A stretch of 40,372 bases of DNA. Source: Bacteroidota bacterium (lineage in GTDB: Bacteria > Bacteroidota > Bacteroidia > Bacteroidales > F082). A program made the position numbers and the translations under genes. Below are positions 14,388 through 22,550 of this stretch, piece after piece; position 1 is the first letter of the stretch; the number at the start of each line of letters is the position of its first letter. The stretch spans positions 1 through 40,372 of the forward strand of contig QMPO01000002.1 in assembly GCA_003648625.1 (NCBI GenBank), read 5' to 3'. Below the pieces are notes generated by a model, which saw nothing but the letters and a program-made list of their open reading frames with translations, searched no databases and was not told the DNA's origin.

Positions 14388-16787
14388 ATGGTGCTGTTCA
14401 GAAAAAATATTCCGCTGGGTTTTTCCACACACTGCTTCTTTTTTGTGTTTTTTGCAGCTGTCTTATTAGCTCCAAAGCTTCATTCCCAGGAAGATTTCAC
14501 ACAAACCATCAGGGGGAAAGTAATTGATAAAGATGCCCGTTACGGTCTGCCCAAAGCCAATATCATTTTATTGAATACAGATCCTCCCAAGGGTACCTCA
14601 ACAGATGAAGATGGTGAGTTTGTACTGACAGGTGTGCCTGTTGGCAGGCAAAGCCTGAAGGTAAGTTACACAGGTTACCAGGCGGTAGTACTGTCGGATC
14701 TGTATGTGAGTACAGGAAAAGAACTGGTGCTGGCTATTGAACTGAAAGAGCTGGTAGAAACTATGAGCGAAGTGGAGATCGTAGCCGACTACAACAAAGC
14801 TGAACCCATCAACCCGATGGCCCTTATCAGTGCCCGGTCGTTTTCTATTGAAGAAACCAATAAATATGCCGGTAGCTATGGTGATCCGGCACGTATGGCC
14901 GCTAACTTTGCCGGTGTGCTGACCTCGCGCGACAACCGGAACGATATCATCATCCGCGGTAATTCACCCATCGGTGTGCAGTATCGGCTGAACGGTATTA
15001 AAATTACCAATCCAAACCATTTTGGTGCTGAAGGAACTACCGGTGGCCCGGTGACGATGCTGAACACAAACCTTCTGGCAAATTCAGACTTCCTGACGGG
15101 AGCTTTCCCGGCTGAATACGGTAACGCCTTGTCGGGTGTGTTTGACCTGAAACTGCGTACCGGAAACTCCGAAAAACATGAATTCTGGGCACAGATGGGA
15201 TTTAACGGGCTGGAGTTCGGGCTGGAAGGGCCTTTTTCGAGAAAAACGGGAGCCACCTACGTGGCAGCTTACCGATACTCGTTAACTGACATCATCGAAA
15301 AAATGGGGGTAAAACTGAAAGAAAGTGCCCGTTATCAGGATTTATCGTTCAACCTGAATTTCCCTACCAAAAAAGCAGGTGTGTTTACCTTATTCGGAAT
15401 AGGAGGAAACAGCAGTATCAGCAAGATGGATTCGGATAAATATGTGGAAAACTGGACGTTTCAGACACATGGTGAAGATTTGCGTTCGAAAAGTGCTATG
15501 ATGGCAGCAGGACTGGCACATCACTATTTTTTTAATGAGAGCACGAGCATGCAGACCAGGTTGTCGGTTGTGGGTAACCATGTAGAAACGCAAATCGATA
15601 CATTCAGCGTAATCAACAAAGAGCTGTTCCTGAAAAACGGTGAGCGCTCTTCAGAAATGACCTGGGCTTTGTCAACGCATGTTACCAAAAAGTTTAATGC
15701 TGCAAATACCCTGGAAGCAGGTGCCAGCTGGGAGCTATACGACGTGAATTATTCGGACAGTATCTATTTTAAAAATGCCTACAGGCAACAGACCGGAACA
15801 AAAACACAATTTTCGCTTGCCAGTGCTTTTACCGAATGGCTGCATCAGTTCAATAATGCACTTTCATCGTACGTTGGGCTGCACTACCAGTTTTTTACTC
15901 TGAATAGCCACCAGATGCTGGAACCTAGGGCAGGGTTAAAATGGCAGGTCAGTCAGCAACATGCTCTGAACCTTGGCGCCGGTCTGCAAAGCCAGACACA
16001 GGCACGGGTGATGTATTTTGTCCAGACACCACTACCTGAAGGAGGGTATACGCTCACGAACAAACAGATGAATTTTTCCAAAAACATGCAGGTGGTGCTG
16101 GGATACGATTATTCGATCAATGAATTTTTACGGTTTAAAGCTGAAACCTATTACCAGCATTTGTACGATATACCTGTCAAGGAAAGTATTCCGCAGTATT
16201 CGATCCTGAACGAGGGAACGGCCTATTTTGTGGATCGCATGGACAGTCTGGTGAACCTGGGTAACGGAACCAATTACGGTCTTGAACTAACACTGGAAAA
16301 GTTTATGAGCAGGAATTATTTTTTCCTGGTAACAGCGTCGTTGTTTGAATCGAAATACAAGGGCTACGACGGTATTGAACGCAACACCTCATTCAACAGT
16401 AATTTCATTATCAATGCTGTAGGTGGTTACGAATGGCCGTTTGGTAAGATGAAAAACAGAGCGCTGGTTCTGGGTTTGCGCATGACCTGGGCAGGAGGAA
16501 GACCGTATTTACCATATAATCAGGAAGGCACAGTAGCAGCAGGTTATCCGGTTTTTGACTGGGAAAATGCTTATGTTCCGAGGTTTGATGATTATTTCCG
16601 TACCAGTTTCAGGGTGGGGCTGCGCCGTAACGAACGCAAATTCAATGTTGCTTTTTTAATAGATGTGCAATACCGGGCCAATTACACCTACATCTACATG
16701 TACCGTATTGACGTTGTAACGGGCGAGATCGTGAAAGACTTTAATATGGGCTGGTATCCGAATGGAACGGTTCGGTTTCAGTTTTAA
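14388..16787 (+). CDS. TonB-dependent receptor with carboxypeptidase-like regulatory domain
   Basis: 799 residues from ATG 14388 (GTG 14379 is also possible). A hydrophobic signal segment (about 10-33) is followed by a CarboxypepD_reg-like domain (TIRGKVIDKDARYGLPKA to about 115), a plug domain (RNDIIIRGNSPIGVQYRLNG; then LTGAFPAEYGNALSGVFDL) and a long outer-membrane barrel ending in VRFQF. It lacks the SusC-type motif set and no SusD follows. It is the last gene of the operon that carries the ACP and sulfotransferase genes (29-base gap, no terminator seen). It may import the mature product or a metal complex, as in siderophore-like systems, or simply be downstream of it. Confidence 0.85.
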   Translation: MVLFRKNIPLGFSTHCFFFVFFAAVLLAPKLHSQEDFTQTIRGKVIDKDARYGLPKANIILLNTDPPKGTSTDEDGEFVLTGVPVGRQSLKVSYTGYQAVVLSDLYVSTGKELVLAIELKELVETMSEVEIVADYNKAEPINPMALISARSFSIEETNKYAGSYGDPARMAANFAGVLTSRDNRNDIIIRGNSPIGVQYRLNGIKITNPNHFGAEGTTGGPVTMLNTNLLANSDFLTGAFPAEYGNALSGVFDLKLRTGNSEKHEFWAQMGFNGLEFGLEGPFSRKTGATYVAAYRYSLTDIIEKMGVKLKESARYQDLSFNLNFPTKKAGVFTLFGIGGNSSISKMDSDKYVENWTFQTHGEDLRSKSAMMAAGLAHHYFFNESTSMQTRLSVVGNHVETQIDTFSVINKELFLKNGERSSEMTWALSTHVTKKFNAANTLEAGASWELYDVNYSDSIYFKNAYRQQTGTKTQFSLASAFTEWLHQFNNALSSYVGLHYQFFTLNSHQMLEPRAGLKWQVSQQHALNLGAGLQSQTQARVMYFVQTPLPEGGYTLTNKQMNFSKNMQVVLGYDYSINEFLRFKAETYYQHLYDIPVKESIPQYSILNEGTAYFVDRMDSLVNLGNGTNYGLELTLEKFMSRNYFFLVTASLFESKYKGYDGIERNTSFNSNFIINAVGGYEWPFGKMKNRALVLGLRMTWAGGRPYLPYNQEGTVAAGYPVFDWENAYVPRFDDYFRTSFRVGLRRNERKFNVAFLIDVQYRANYTYIYMYRIDVVTGEIVKDFNMGWYPNGTVRFQF

Positions 16788-16876
16788 TTTTGTCTATCTG
16801 TTTCTCATCTTCATATAGCGAGGCTTAGCAAGGATGATCCTGTGGCTGGCATTTGAAGTATTGCCCTTGATCCGGA

Positions 16877-17716
16877 TTATTTTGCTTTTAAATAAGTGCT
16901 GGCAGATGTGGAAGCAAATGCTGCAAAGTATCCTACAGCGCCATTGTCAACATTTGATCGCACATTCGCCGGAGGGCCGCTGAACATGGGGTCGTGAGGT
17001 TGCATCTCGGTTTGCGCTTCTAAAATAAAATTGTAGTAATCTTCAGAAATGAGGGAAACAACCAAAGTAACTTTGTCACCGGGTTGAATATCTTCCTTGT
17101 CGATCCCCATAACGGCCAGTCCGTAAAAATATTCATCGTTAAGATATTCATCGTCAAATACATTGACCTCGGAAATTTTTGCCGTAACCAGGGAGTCATT
17201 CGTCAGTTGTTGGAGCATATAAAAATTTCTTCCCGGTGGGTTAGGGGCGTACAGTGTGAGCATCCAGAAATCGAAAGATGTATTTAACTCCAGGGCTATC
17301 GAATCAATATGAAATGTCATGGCAGGCATGTAGGCGTTCGCCCTGTACTCGGTATATCCCCCAATGGCTTCTGGTAGTTGCACATCAAGGGTGTAGTTCT
17401 GCTCAGGCCGGCCGTTAAAGCCTTCTGGAAAAAGATACATTCCTGCCTTGTCAAAATCTTCGTGCAAAAGTACGGTATCCGTTCCGTCATCTACTTTTAT
17501 AACGGCATTTGAAACCACAGATACTGGTTCATTCGAGAAATAGTTTCCCGTTTCGGTCAGGCGGACATAGCAAAGGCTGTCGTCAGGTGTCAGGTATCCT
17601 TCAACAGCGAGTTTGATATATCCTTCTTCAAGCTCAATATCAATACGTTCGGTACATGCACTGAGCATTACCAGCCCCAGCATCATTACCATCAGATATG
17701 TTGTTTTCTGTCTCAT
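16877..17716 (-). CDS. DUF4249-family lipoprotein
   Basis: 279 residues from ATG 17716. The next upstream in-frame ATG lies inside the receptor gene, and 17716 gives a clean lipoprotein signal ending LVMLSAC (Cys21). The mature N-terminus TERIDIELEEGYIKLAVEGYLTPD is typical of DUF4249: an early acidic stretch, then an Ig-like beta domain with VEGYLT and later RNFYMLQQL. The acidic residues just after the cysteine could act as a surface-export signal. It is one base downstream of the TonB receptor stop, and DUF4249 genes commonly follow such receptors, so it is probably a surface-exposed partner. Ligand unknown. Confidence 0.8.
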   Translation of the reverse strand: MRQKTTYLMVMMLGLVMLSACTERIDIELEEGYIKLAVEGYLTPDDSLCYVRLTETGNYFSNEPVSVVSNAVIKVDDGTDTVLLHEDFDKAGMYLFPEGFNGRPEQNYTLDVQLPEAIGGYTEYRANAYMPAMTFHIDSIALELNTSFDFWMLTLYAPNPPGRNFYMLQQLTNDSLVTAKISEVNVFDDEYLNDEYFYGLAVMGIDKEDIQPGDKVTLVVSLISEDYYNFILEAQTEMQPHDPMFSGPPANVRSNVDNGAVGYFAAFASTSASTYLKAK

Positions 17717-17717
17717 C

Positions 17718-20066
17718 TTAAAATCGAAAGTTCCATGTGAATGTTGGTACAATACCAAATAAATAAGTCATCTCGGCATACGTAACCGATGGGTCAACAG
17801 GGTCGGTCTGGAAGTTGATCATCCATGCATTTTTGCGATTATAGGCATTATATATCGATATATTGAACTCGTTGTGAAACCTTTTTTTCCTGGTCTGATC
17901 ATCACGCCATGTGAAGGAAATATCCAATCGGTGATAATCAGGCATGCGGTATGAGTTTCGATCTGAATAGACAGGGATGTTATCACCGCCATATTCAAAT
18001 TTGCCAACGGGAAATGTAACCGGTTGCCCCGTCAGGTAGATCCATGACAGGCCGAAGCTTATACGTGGATTCAGGTCGTAATTAGCAACAATTGAGAAGT
18101 CGTTTGGCCTGTCGTAAGAAGACGGGTAGGCGTTGCCATCATTGATACCTGCCACTTCTTTGAACGCCCTTGAATAAGCATAACTGACCCACCCGGTAAG
18201 TTTACCTATGTTTTTTCTGAACATCAACTCGATACCGTAGCCCTTGCCTTTGCCTTCAAGCACCTGCCCCTCCAGAAATTTGTTGAGCAATAAGTCGGCA
18301 AAATCCCTGAAATCGACGGCATTTTTTATAGATTTGTAGTAGACCTCCACTGAGGCTTCAAACATCCCTTTCTTAAAATTTCTGAAATACCCGGTAGCCA
18401 CCTGGTCGGCAGATTGTGGTTTTACATTCGGGCTTGAAGGAAACCAGATACTAAAGGGGGAACCGGCTACTGAATTTTGTGCCTGCTGAATATACTGGTT
18501 ATTGCGCGAGTAGCTCAGTTTGAGCGAACTTGATTCGGTAAGCAGGAACACCATGCCTATGCGTGGCTCAAGACCTGTATACGTATGGTAAAAATCACCT
18601 TTGCCATAAACCGTTGAGTCGGTAGCAACTCCGTCATTGTCGTAATGATACACTGTAGCAGGTCCGATGTTGTTGAAAATGGAGAAACGAAGGCCGTACT
18701 TAATCGTGAACCTGTTGCCTATTTTTTGCTCATTGCTCAGGTAAAGTGCACTCTCGAGCGAATAATTACTGGCCAGGGCATAATTGCTGATAAACGAGTC
18801 GTCAGAAGTACCTTCGATAGTTCCAGGAAAAAAATCATGATAAATAGTTGAAAAGCCGAAAGTAACCTTATTGTTCGGATTGGCAAACCAGGTAAAATCA
18901 CCTTTTGCATTGTAATCGGTGATGGCCGACTGCCATAAAAAAGCGAACGGACTGTCTGCCTTATAGCTCAGGTTGTAGTTGAATCGATTGACGACTACCG
19001 TAAAATTGGAGAACAGTTTTTCATCGAAGATATGATTCCAACGAAGGGTTCCTGTTGCGTTTCCCCAGTTCATCCCGAAAAAATCGCTTTTAAAAACATC
19101 TTTGCCAAAATATCCTGACAAGTAGAGGTGATTGTTCTGGTTGATCCGGTAATTAACCTTGCCGTTGATGTCGTAGAAATAAAGAATATTGTTTTTAATC
19201 TCTTCATCCTTCGATAGCCGTAAAAACAAATCGGCATACGACCGGCGGCCGGCCACCATAAATGACGCTTTGTCTTTTACGATGGGGCCTTCCAGCATCA
19301 ACCGGCTTGAGATCATACCAATACCACCGTTGCCGTGAAATTTTTTCATATTCCCTTCCTTCATCCGTATGTCCACCAGCGAAGAAAGCCGTCCGCCATA
19401 TTTTGCCGGAAGATCGCCTTTATAAAGTTCCACGCTTTTTACAGCATCGTTATTAAACACCGAAAAGAAACCCATCAGGTGGCCGGCATTATACACATTG
19501 GCTTCATCAAGGAGGATCAGGTTCTGGTCAGGGCCACCACCACGCACACTGATGCCGGAGGATCCCTCGGCGGCGAATTTGACACCTGGCAACAGTTGTA
19601 GAGCCTTGATCAGATCCACTTCGCCCAGAAGAGCCGGAATGGATTTGATGGTTTTATTGTCCATTTTGGTTACACTCATCTGTGTTGACGTAACCTGCAC
19701 ATTTACAGCCTTGTCAGTAATTTCTACCTCATCCAGATTTTTGGCGGCAGGCATCAGTTCAATATTAATAGAGGTGTCGGAGAGCAATTCGATCTCAAGC
19801 GTAATATCGTTATAACCAATATACGAATACACTACTTTATAGGTGTCCGGTTTAAGCGAAATAGAATAATATCCGTAAACATTTGATGCTGTACCTTTTT
19901 TCAGATTAGTAATGTACACGGTTGCTCCCGGTAGATACTCACCGTTGCTTTTGTCAGTAATTGATCCACTCAGCGAATACTCATTCTTTACATTGCCGCT
20001 GGCCCCGAGCGTCAGGCAAACGGAGAATAGCAGTAAAAAAAAGAGAATGTGTCTTAAAGTGTTCAA
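17718..20066 (-). CDS. TonB-dependent receptor (DUF4249-associated)
   Basis: 782 residues from a TTG start at 20066, which directly follows the TAA of the upstream lipoprotein gene (20067-20069), so the two are likely translationally coupled; no better start is seen before the signal peptide (ILFFLLLFSVCLTLGASG). A CarboxypepD_reg-like domain (about 30-110, with DKSNGEYLPGATVYI), a plug (LLPGVKFAAEGSSGISVRGG, GDLPAKYGGRLSSLVDIRM) and a beta-barrel ending in FTWNFRF follow. It acts in the outer membrane, driven by TonB. Substrate not evident; the operon has no enzyme that would indicate one. Confidence 0.87.
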   Translation of the reverse strand: MNTLRHILFFLLLFSVCLTLGASGNVKNEYSLSGSITDKSNGEYLPGATVYITNLKKGTASNVYGYYSISLKPDTYKVVYSYIGYNDITLEIELLSDTSINIELMPAAKNLDEVEITDKAVNVQVTSTQMSVTKMDNKTIKSIPALLGEVDLIKALQLLPGVKFAAEGSSGISVRGGGPDQNLILLDEANVYNAGHLMGFFSVFNNDAVKSVELYKGDLPAKYGGRLSSLVDIRMKEGNMKKFHGNGGIGMISSRLMLEGPIVKDKASFMVAGRRSYADLFLRLSKDEEIKNNILYFYDINGKVNYRINQNNHLYLSGYFGKDVFKSDFFGMNWGNATGTLRWNHIFDEKLFSNFTVVVNRFNYNLSYKADSPFAFLWQSAITDYNAKGDFTWFANPNNKVTFGFSTIYHDFFPGTIEGTSDDSFISNYALASNYSLESALYLSNEQKIGNRFTIKYGLRFSIFNNIGPATVYHYDNDGVATDSTVYGKGDFYHTYTGLEPRIGMVFLLTESSSLKLSYSRNNQYIQQAQNSVAGSPFSIWFPSSPNVKPQSADQVATGYFRNFKKGMFEASVEVYYKSIKNAVDFRDFADLLLNKFLEGQVLEGKGKGYGIELMFRKNIGKLTGWVSYAYSRAFKEVAGINDGNAYPSSYDRPNDFSIVANYDLNPRISFGLSWIYLTGQPVTFPVGKFEYGGDNIPVYSDRNSYRMPDYHRLDISFTWRDDQTRKKRFHNEFNISIYNAYNRKNAWMINFQTDPVDPSVTYAEMTYLFGIVPTFTWNFRF

Positions 20067-21050
20067 TTAATTCAGATTTTTTAACATAACTTCGATCTCA
20101 AATAGATCCGAACTTCCGTCATCATTGTCACTAACTGACAAAACAACCACTTTATCGCCTGTTGTTGATTTACTGACAATGCTTTCCAGCTTTGTGTTAA
20201 TCGGTGTTTTGTCTTTATCCGTTAGCAAAACGGAATAATAAGTTCCTTGATCCAGATGCTCAAAAGGAATATAGCCAATATAACTACCCAGTATGGTGCC
20301 GTCATAAAGTTCACTTTTCGTGTCTTCCAGCGATGCCGTGAACAACATTCCATCTCTGCCCGGCACGATGCAGGCACCGGAAAAACCGGAAGGCACCTCT
20401 TTGTATACGGGAAGCTCAAATTTGTATACTGTGATCTTCGGAAGCTGGTTGTCATCTGATACTAAGTAATTCATCAGGGATTCCAGCTTTACAGCTACCA
20501 CAAAATTTTCGTTGACATTGCCTCTGTGGAGCAGATACGCTGCTTTATCCGATATGGCAAGACCTTCAATGTTGATCTCGCTGCCGTCAGGAATTCCCGC
20601 CTGTTTCTTGATTTTATCGTACAGTCCCCTGATGTTTTTTCTTAAAACCATAGTGTCTCCGGTAAGGTTTATCAGGTGAGCCGTATCTCTTGTAATTGTC
20701 ATAGAACCTGAAGACAATACAAGCAAATAATCATTTTCTTCATATTCAAACAGGGCAATTGATTCAAAATCGGCTTTAACATTCCATGGGGTCCGGTTAT
20801 TGACGACTGTATCAATGGCCGAGAGTGCCAAACTATCAGTAACATTCCATTCGTCGTTGAGCGAAACCAGCCAACGCAGATCGTCACCTGTAAGATAAAT
20901 AGTATGATGTGCATATTCGATACCTGAAGCCGACGGAATGTGTGCCAAATAGGCATGTTTGGTAACTTTCGCCTGTATATTTGGTTTCTTCTGCGTGCAG
21001 GAAGTCAGGAATATCAGCGCTAAAGCAAGGTAAAACAGTATGTTTTTCAT
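20067..21050 (-). CDS. lipoprotein of unknown function (beta-propeller-like)
   Basis: 327 residues from ATG 21050, chosen for the lipoprotein signal MKNILFYLALALIFLTSC (Cys18) and the promoter element at 21069-21076; the frame is open further upstream without a credible start. The mature protein contains IPSASGIEYAHHTIYLTGDD, NIEGLAISDKAAYLLHRGN and SGFSGACIVPGRDGMLFTAS, repeats of a sort seen in beta-propeller proteins; it reminds me of DUF6929-type proteins but I cannot confirm it. It heads the operon lipoprotein, TonB receptor, DUF4249 protein. Probably periplasmic or outer-membrane attached. Confidence 0.65.
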   Translation of the reverse strand: MKNILFYLALALIFLTSCTQKKPNIQAKVTKHAYLAHIPSASGIEYAHHTIYLTGDDLRWLVSLNDEWNVTDSLALSAIDTVVNNRTPWNVKADFESIALFEYEENDYLLVLSSGSMTITRDTAHLINLTGDTMVLRKNIRGLYDKIKKQAGIPDGSEINIEGLAISDKAAYLLHRGNVNENFVVAVKLESLMNYLVSDDNQLPKITVYKFELPVYKEVPSGFSGACIVPGRDGMLFTASLEDTKSELYDGTILGSYIGYIPFEHLDQGTYYSVLLTDKDKTPINTKLESIVSKSTTGDKVVVLSVSDNDDGSSDLFEIEVMLKNLN

Positions 21051-21068
21051 TTTTCCGGTATTGAAGGA

Positions 21069-21076
21069 CAAATATA
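21069..21076 (-). promoter_or_regulatory. -7 promoter element of the lipoprotein/TonB receptor operon
   Basis: CAAATATA on the + strand is TATATTTG on the coding strand, an exact TAnnTTTG match, 18 bases before ATG 21050. Confidence 0.55.
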
Positions 21077-21170
21077 ACGGATAAGCTTTATAACCGCTGT
21101 TATCTTTAGGTAAAATTATCCGGGCATGTTTTTTGACGATGATATTTTTTCTATTTTGCAAAGTACTCAT

Positions 21171-21839
21171 ATGAATACGGAAAAGAAAAGATTTATTGGA
21201 GCGGTTTATATTCCACTGACGTTGCTGGTTATTATGTGGGTGGTGAAACTGGTGGAACTGGCTTTTAACCTGAGATTTTCGTGGTTGGGTGTTCATCCGT
21301 TGCGTTTGGAGGGTTTGCCGGGTATTTTATTTTCGCCCCTGCTGCATGGCGACATCAATCATTTGACAGCTAACTCTGTGCCCTTCCTCGTTTTGGCTAC
21401 GGCCCTGTTTTATTTCTATCGGGAAATTTCGATCAAAGTACTTATTGGTATCTGGTTGTTATCCGGGGTATGGATTTGGTTTGGCGGCCAGAGCGGCTCG
21501 GTGCATATTGGTGCCAGCAGCCTGATATACGGTTTGTCATCGTTTTTATTTGTGAGCGGACTTATACGAAAAGATACGCGCTTAGCGGCGCTGGCACTTA
21601 TCGTGGCATTTCTTTACGGCAGCATAGTCTGGGGTGTGTTTCCTGATTTTTTTCCAAAGAAGAATATATCGTGGGAAGGCCACCTCGGAGGATTAGTAGC
21701 AGGTATCATTTTAGCTTTTTATTATAAAAAAGCAGGACCACAAAGAAAAAGATACTCGTGGGAATTCGAGGAGGAAGATGACACTTCGGAGGACACAGAA
21801 GCTTACTGGAATATTAAAAACAGAGACTCGACTTCCTAA
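21171..21839 (+). CDS. rhomboid-family intramembrane serine protease
   Basis: 222 residues from ATG 21171; the frame extends to 21126 but the 15-residue extension is hydrophilic and atypical. About six membrane segments. HGDINHLTAN (His59, His64, Asn68) is the conserved rhomboid segment. IGASSLIYG holds the predicted catalytic Ser116, and GHLGGLVAG holds the predicted catalytic His171 on the last helix. The usual GxSG is GASS here, with Ser in place of Gly after the nucleophile. Family members cleave membrane proteins within or beside the bilayer. Target unknown. Its stop overlaps that of the convergent PlsC-like gene by four bases. Confidence 0.75.
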   Translation: MNTEKKRFIGAVYIPLTLLVIMWVVKLVELAFNLRFSWLGVHPLRLEGLPGILFSPLLHGDINHLTANSVPFLVLATALFYFYREISIKVLIGIWLLSGVWIWFGGQSGSVHIGASSLIYGLSSFLFVSGLIRKDTRLAALALIVAFLYGSIVWGVFPDFFPKKNISWEGHLGGLVAGIILAFYYKKAGPQRKRYSWEFEEEDDTSEDTEAYWNIKNRDSTS

Positions 21840-22393
21840 TCAAAATCTTCAAGGTTGTACCACCCTTTGTTTTTCCCGGTGAACCCGCGCAAATAGTCAT
21901 GAATGATCTCAAAATCTTTTTCAATATCGCCTGAGGGGTATATGAAAGGTCCAATACCTCCGATTTTTTTTGGATAGTCGATAAAACCGATGATAATGGG
22001 AACATTGGCTTTCAGCGCAATGTAATAAAACCCTTTTTTCCAGTTATCGACACGTGTTCTGGTTCCTTCGGGCGTGACAACTAAAAAAAGCGAATCCCTT
22101 TCTTCGAACATTTTAGCTACGGTATCAACCAGGTTGGTGTTTTTACTCCTGTCAACGGGTATTCCGCCCATAGCTTTTAATAACCCACCATACCACGTAT
22201 TAAAAGCTTCCTTTTTAATGAGCAGGTTTATTTTAACTCCGTAATGCCAGAAAGCCATCCGCCCGATCACAAAATCCATCATACTTGTGTGCGGTGCCTG
22301 TAGGATGACACCTTTTTTTACATCTTTCGGGATTTCATTTATCAGGGTCCACCCGATGAGCTTTAAAATAAGTGTTGCCAGTTTTTGTAACAT
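21836..22393 (-). CDS. PlsC-type 1-acyl-glycerol-3-phosphate acyltransferase family protein
   Basis: 185 residues, short for PlsC (usually about 240) but with the core motifs: block I APHTSMMD (His35-x4-Asp40) and block III VTPEGTRTR (Glu109-Gly110). LKANVPIIIGFIDYPKKIGG fits block IV. No strong membrane anchor apart from the hydrophobic N-terminus (about 4-18). It probably acylates a lysophospholipid or a related acceptor at the inner membrane. Small PlsC relatives in Bacteroidota also acylate other lipids, so the substrate is open. A promoter element lies just upstream. Confidence 0.75.
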   Translation of the reverse strand: MLQKLATLILKLIGWTLINEIPKDVKKGVILQAPHTSMMDFVIGRMAFWHYGVKINLLIKKEAFNTWYGGLLKAMGGIPVDRSKNTNLVDTVAKMFEERDSLFLVVTPEGTRTRVDNWKKGFYYIALKANVPIIIGFIDYPKKIGGIGPFIYPSGDIEKDFEIIHDYLRGFTGKNKGWYNLEDFD

Positions 22394-22410
22394 TCTTTTT
22401 CTTTATAGGG

Positions 22411-22418
22411 CAAATTTA
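22411..22418 (-). promoter_or_regulatory. -7 promoter element of the PlsC-like gene
   Basis: CAAATTTA on the + strand is TAAATTTG on the coding strand, an exact match to TAnnTTTG, 17 bases before the ATG at 22393. Confidence 0.5.
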
Positions 22419-22496
22419 TACATTCTTTATAAAAGGCAGGGAGCTTTTTTATACACCTTGCTGTTTATTAGTTTATACCAGGCTTATTCTGTCAAT

Positions 22497-22535
22497 AAAA
22501 AAACCGTCAGTATTTTAGTTTGACGGTTTTTTTTT
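22497..22535 (-). terminator. bidirectional intrinsic terminator
   Basis: AAACCGTCA (22501-22509) and TGACGGTTT (22521-22529) form a perfect nine-base stem with an 11-base loop, flanked by an A run on the left (from 22497) and a T run on the right (to 22535). Read on the - strand it ends the M13 peptidase transcript, 15 bases after its stop, and separates it from the PlsC-like gene. Confidence 0.85.
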
Positions 22536-22550
22536 GTTGAAGTGTATCTG

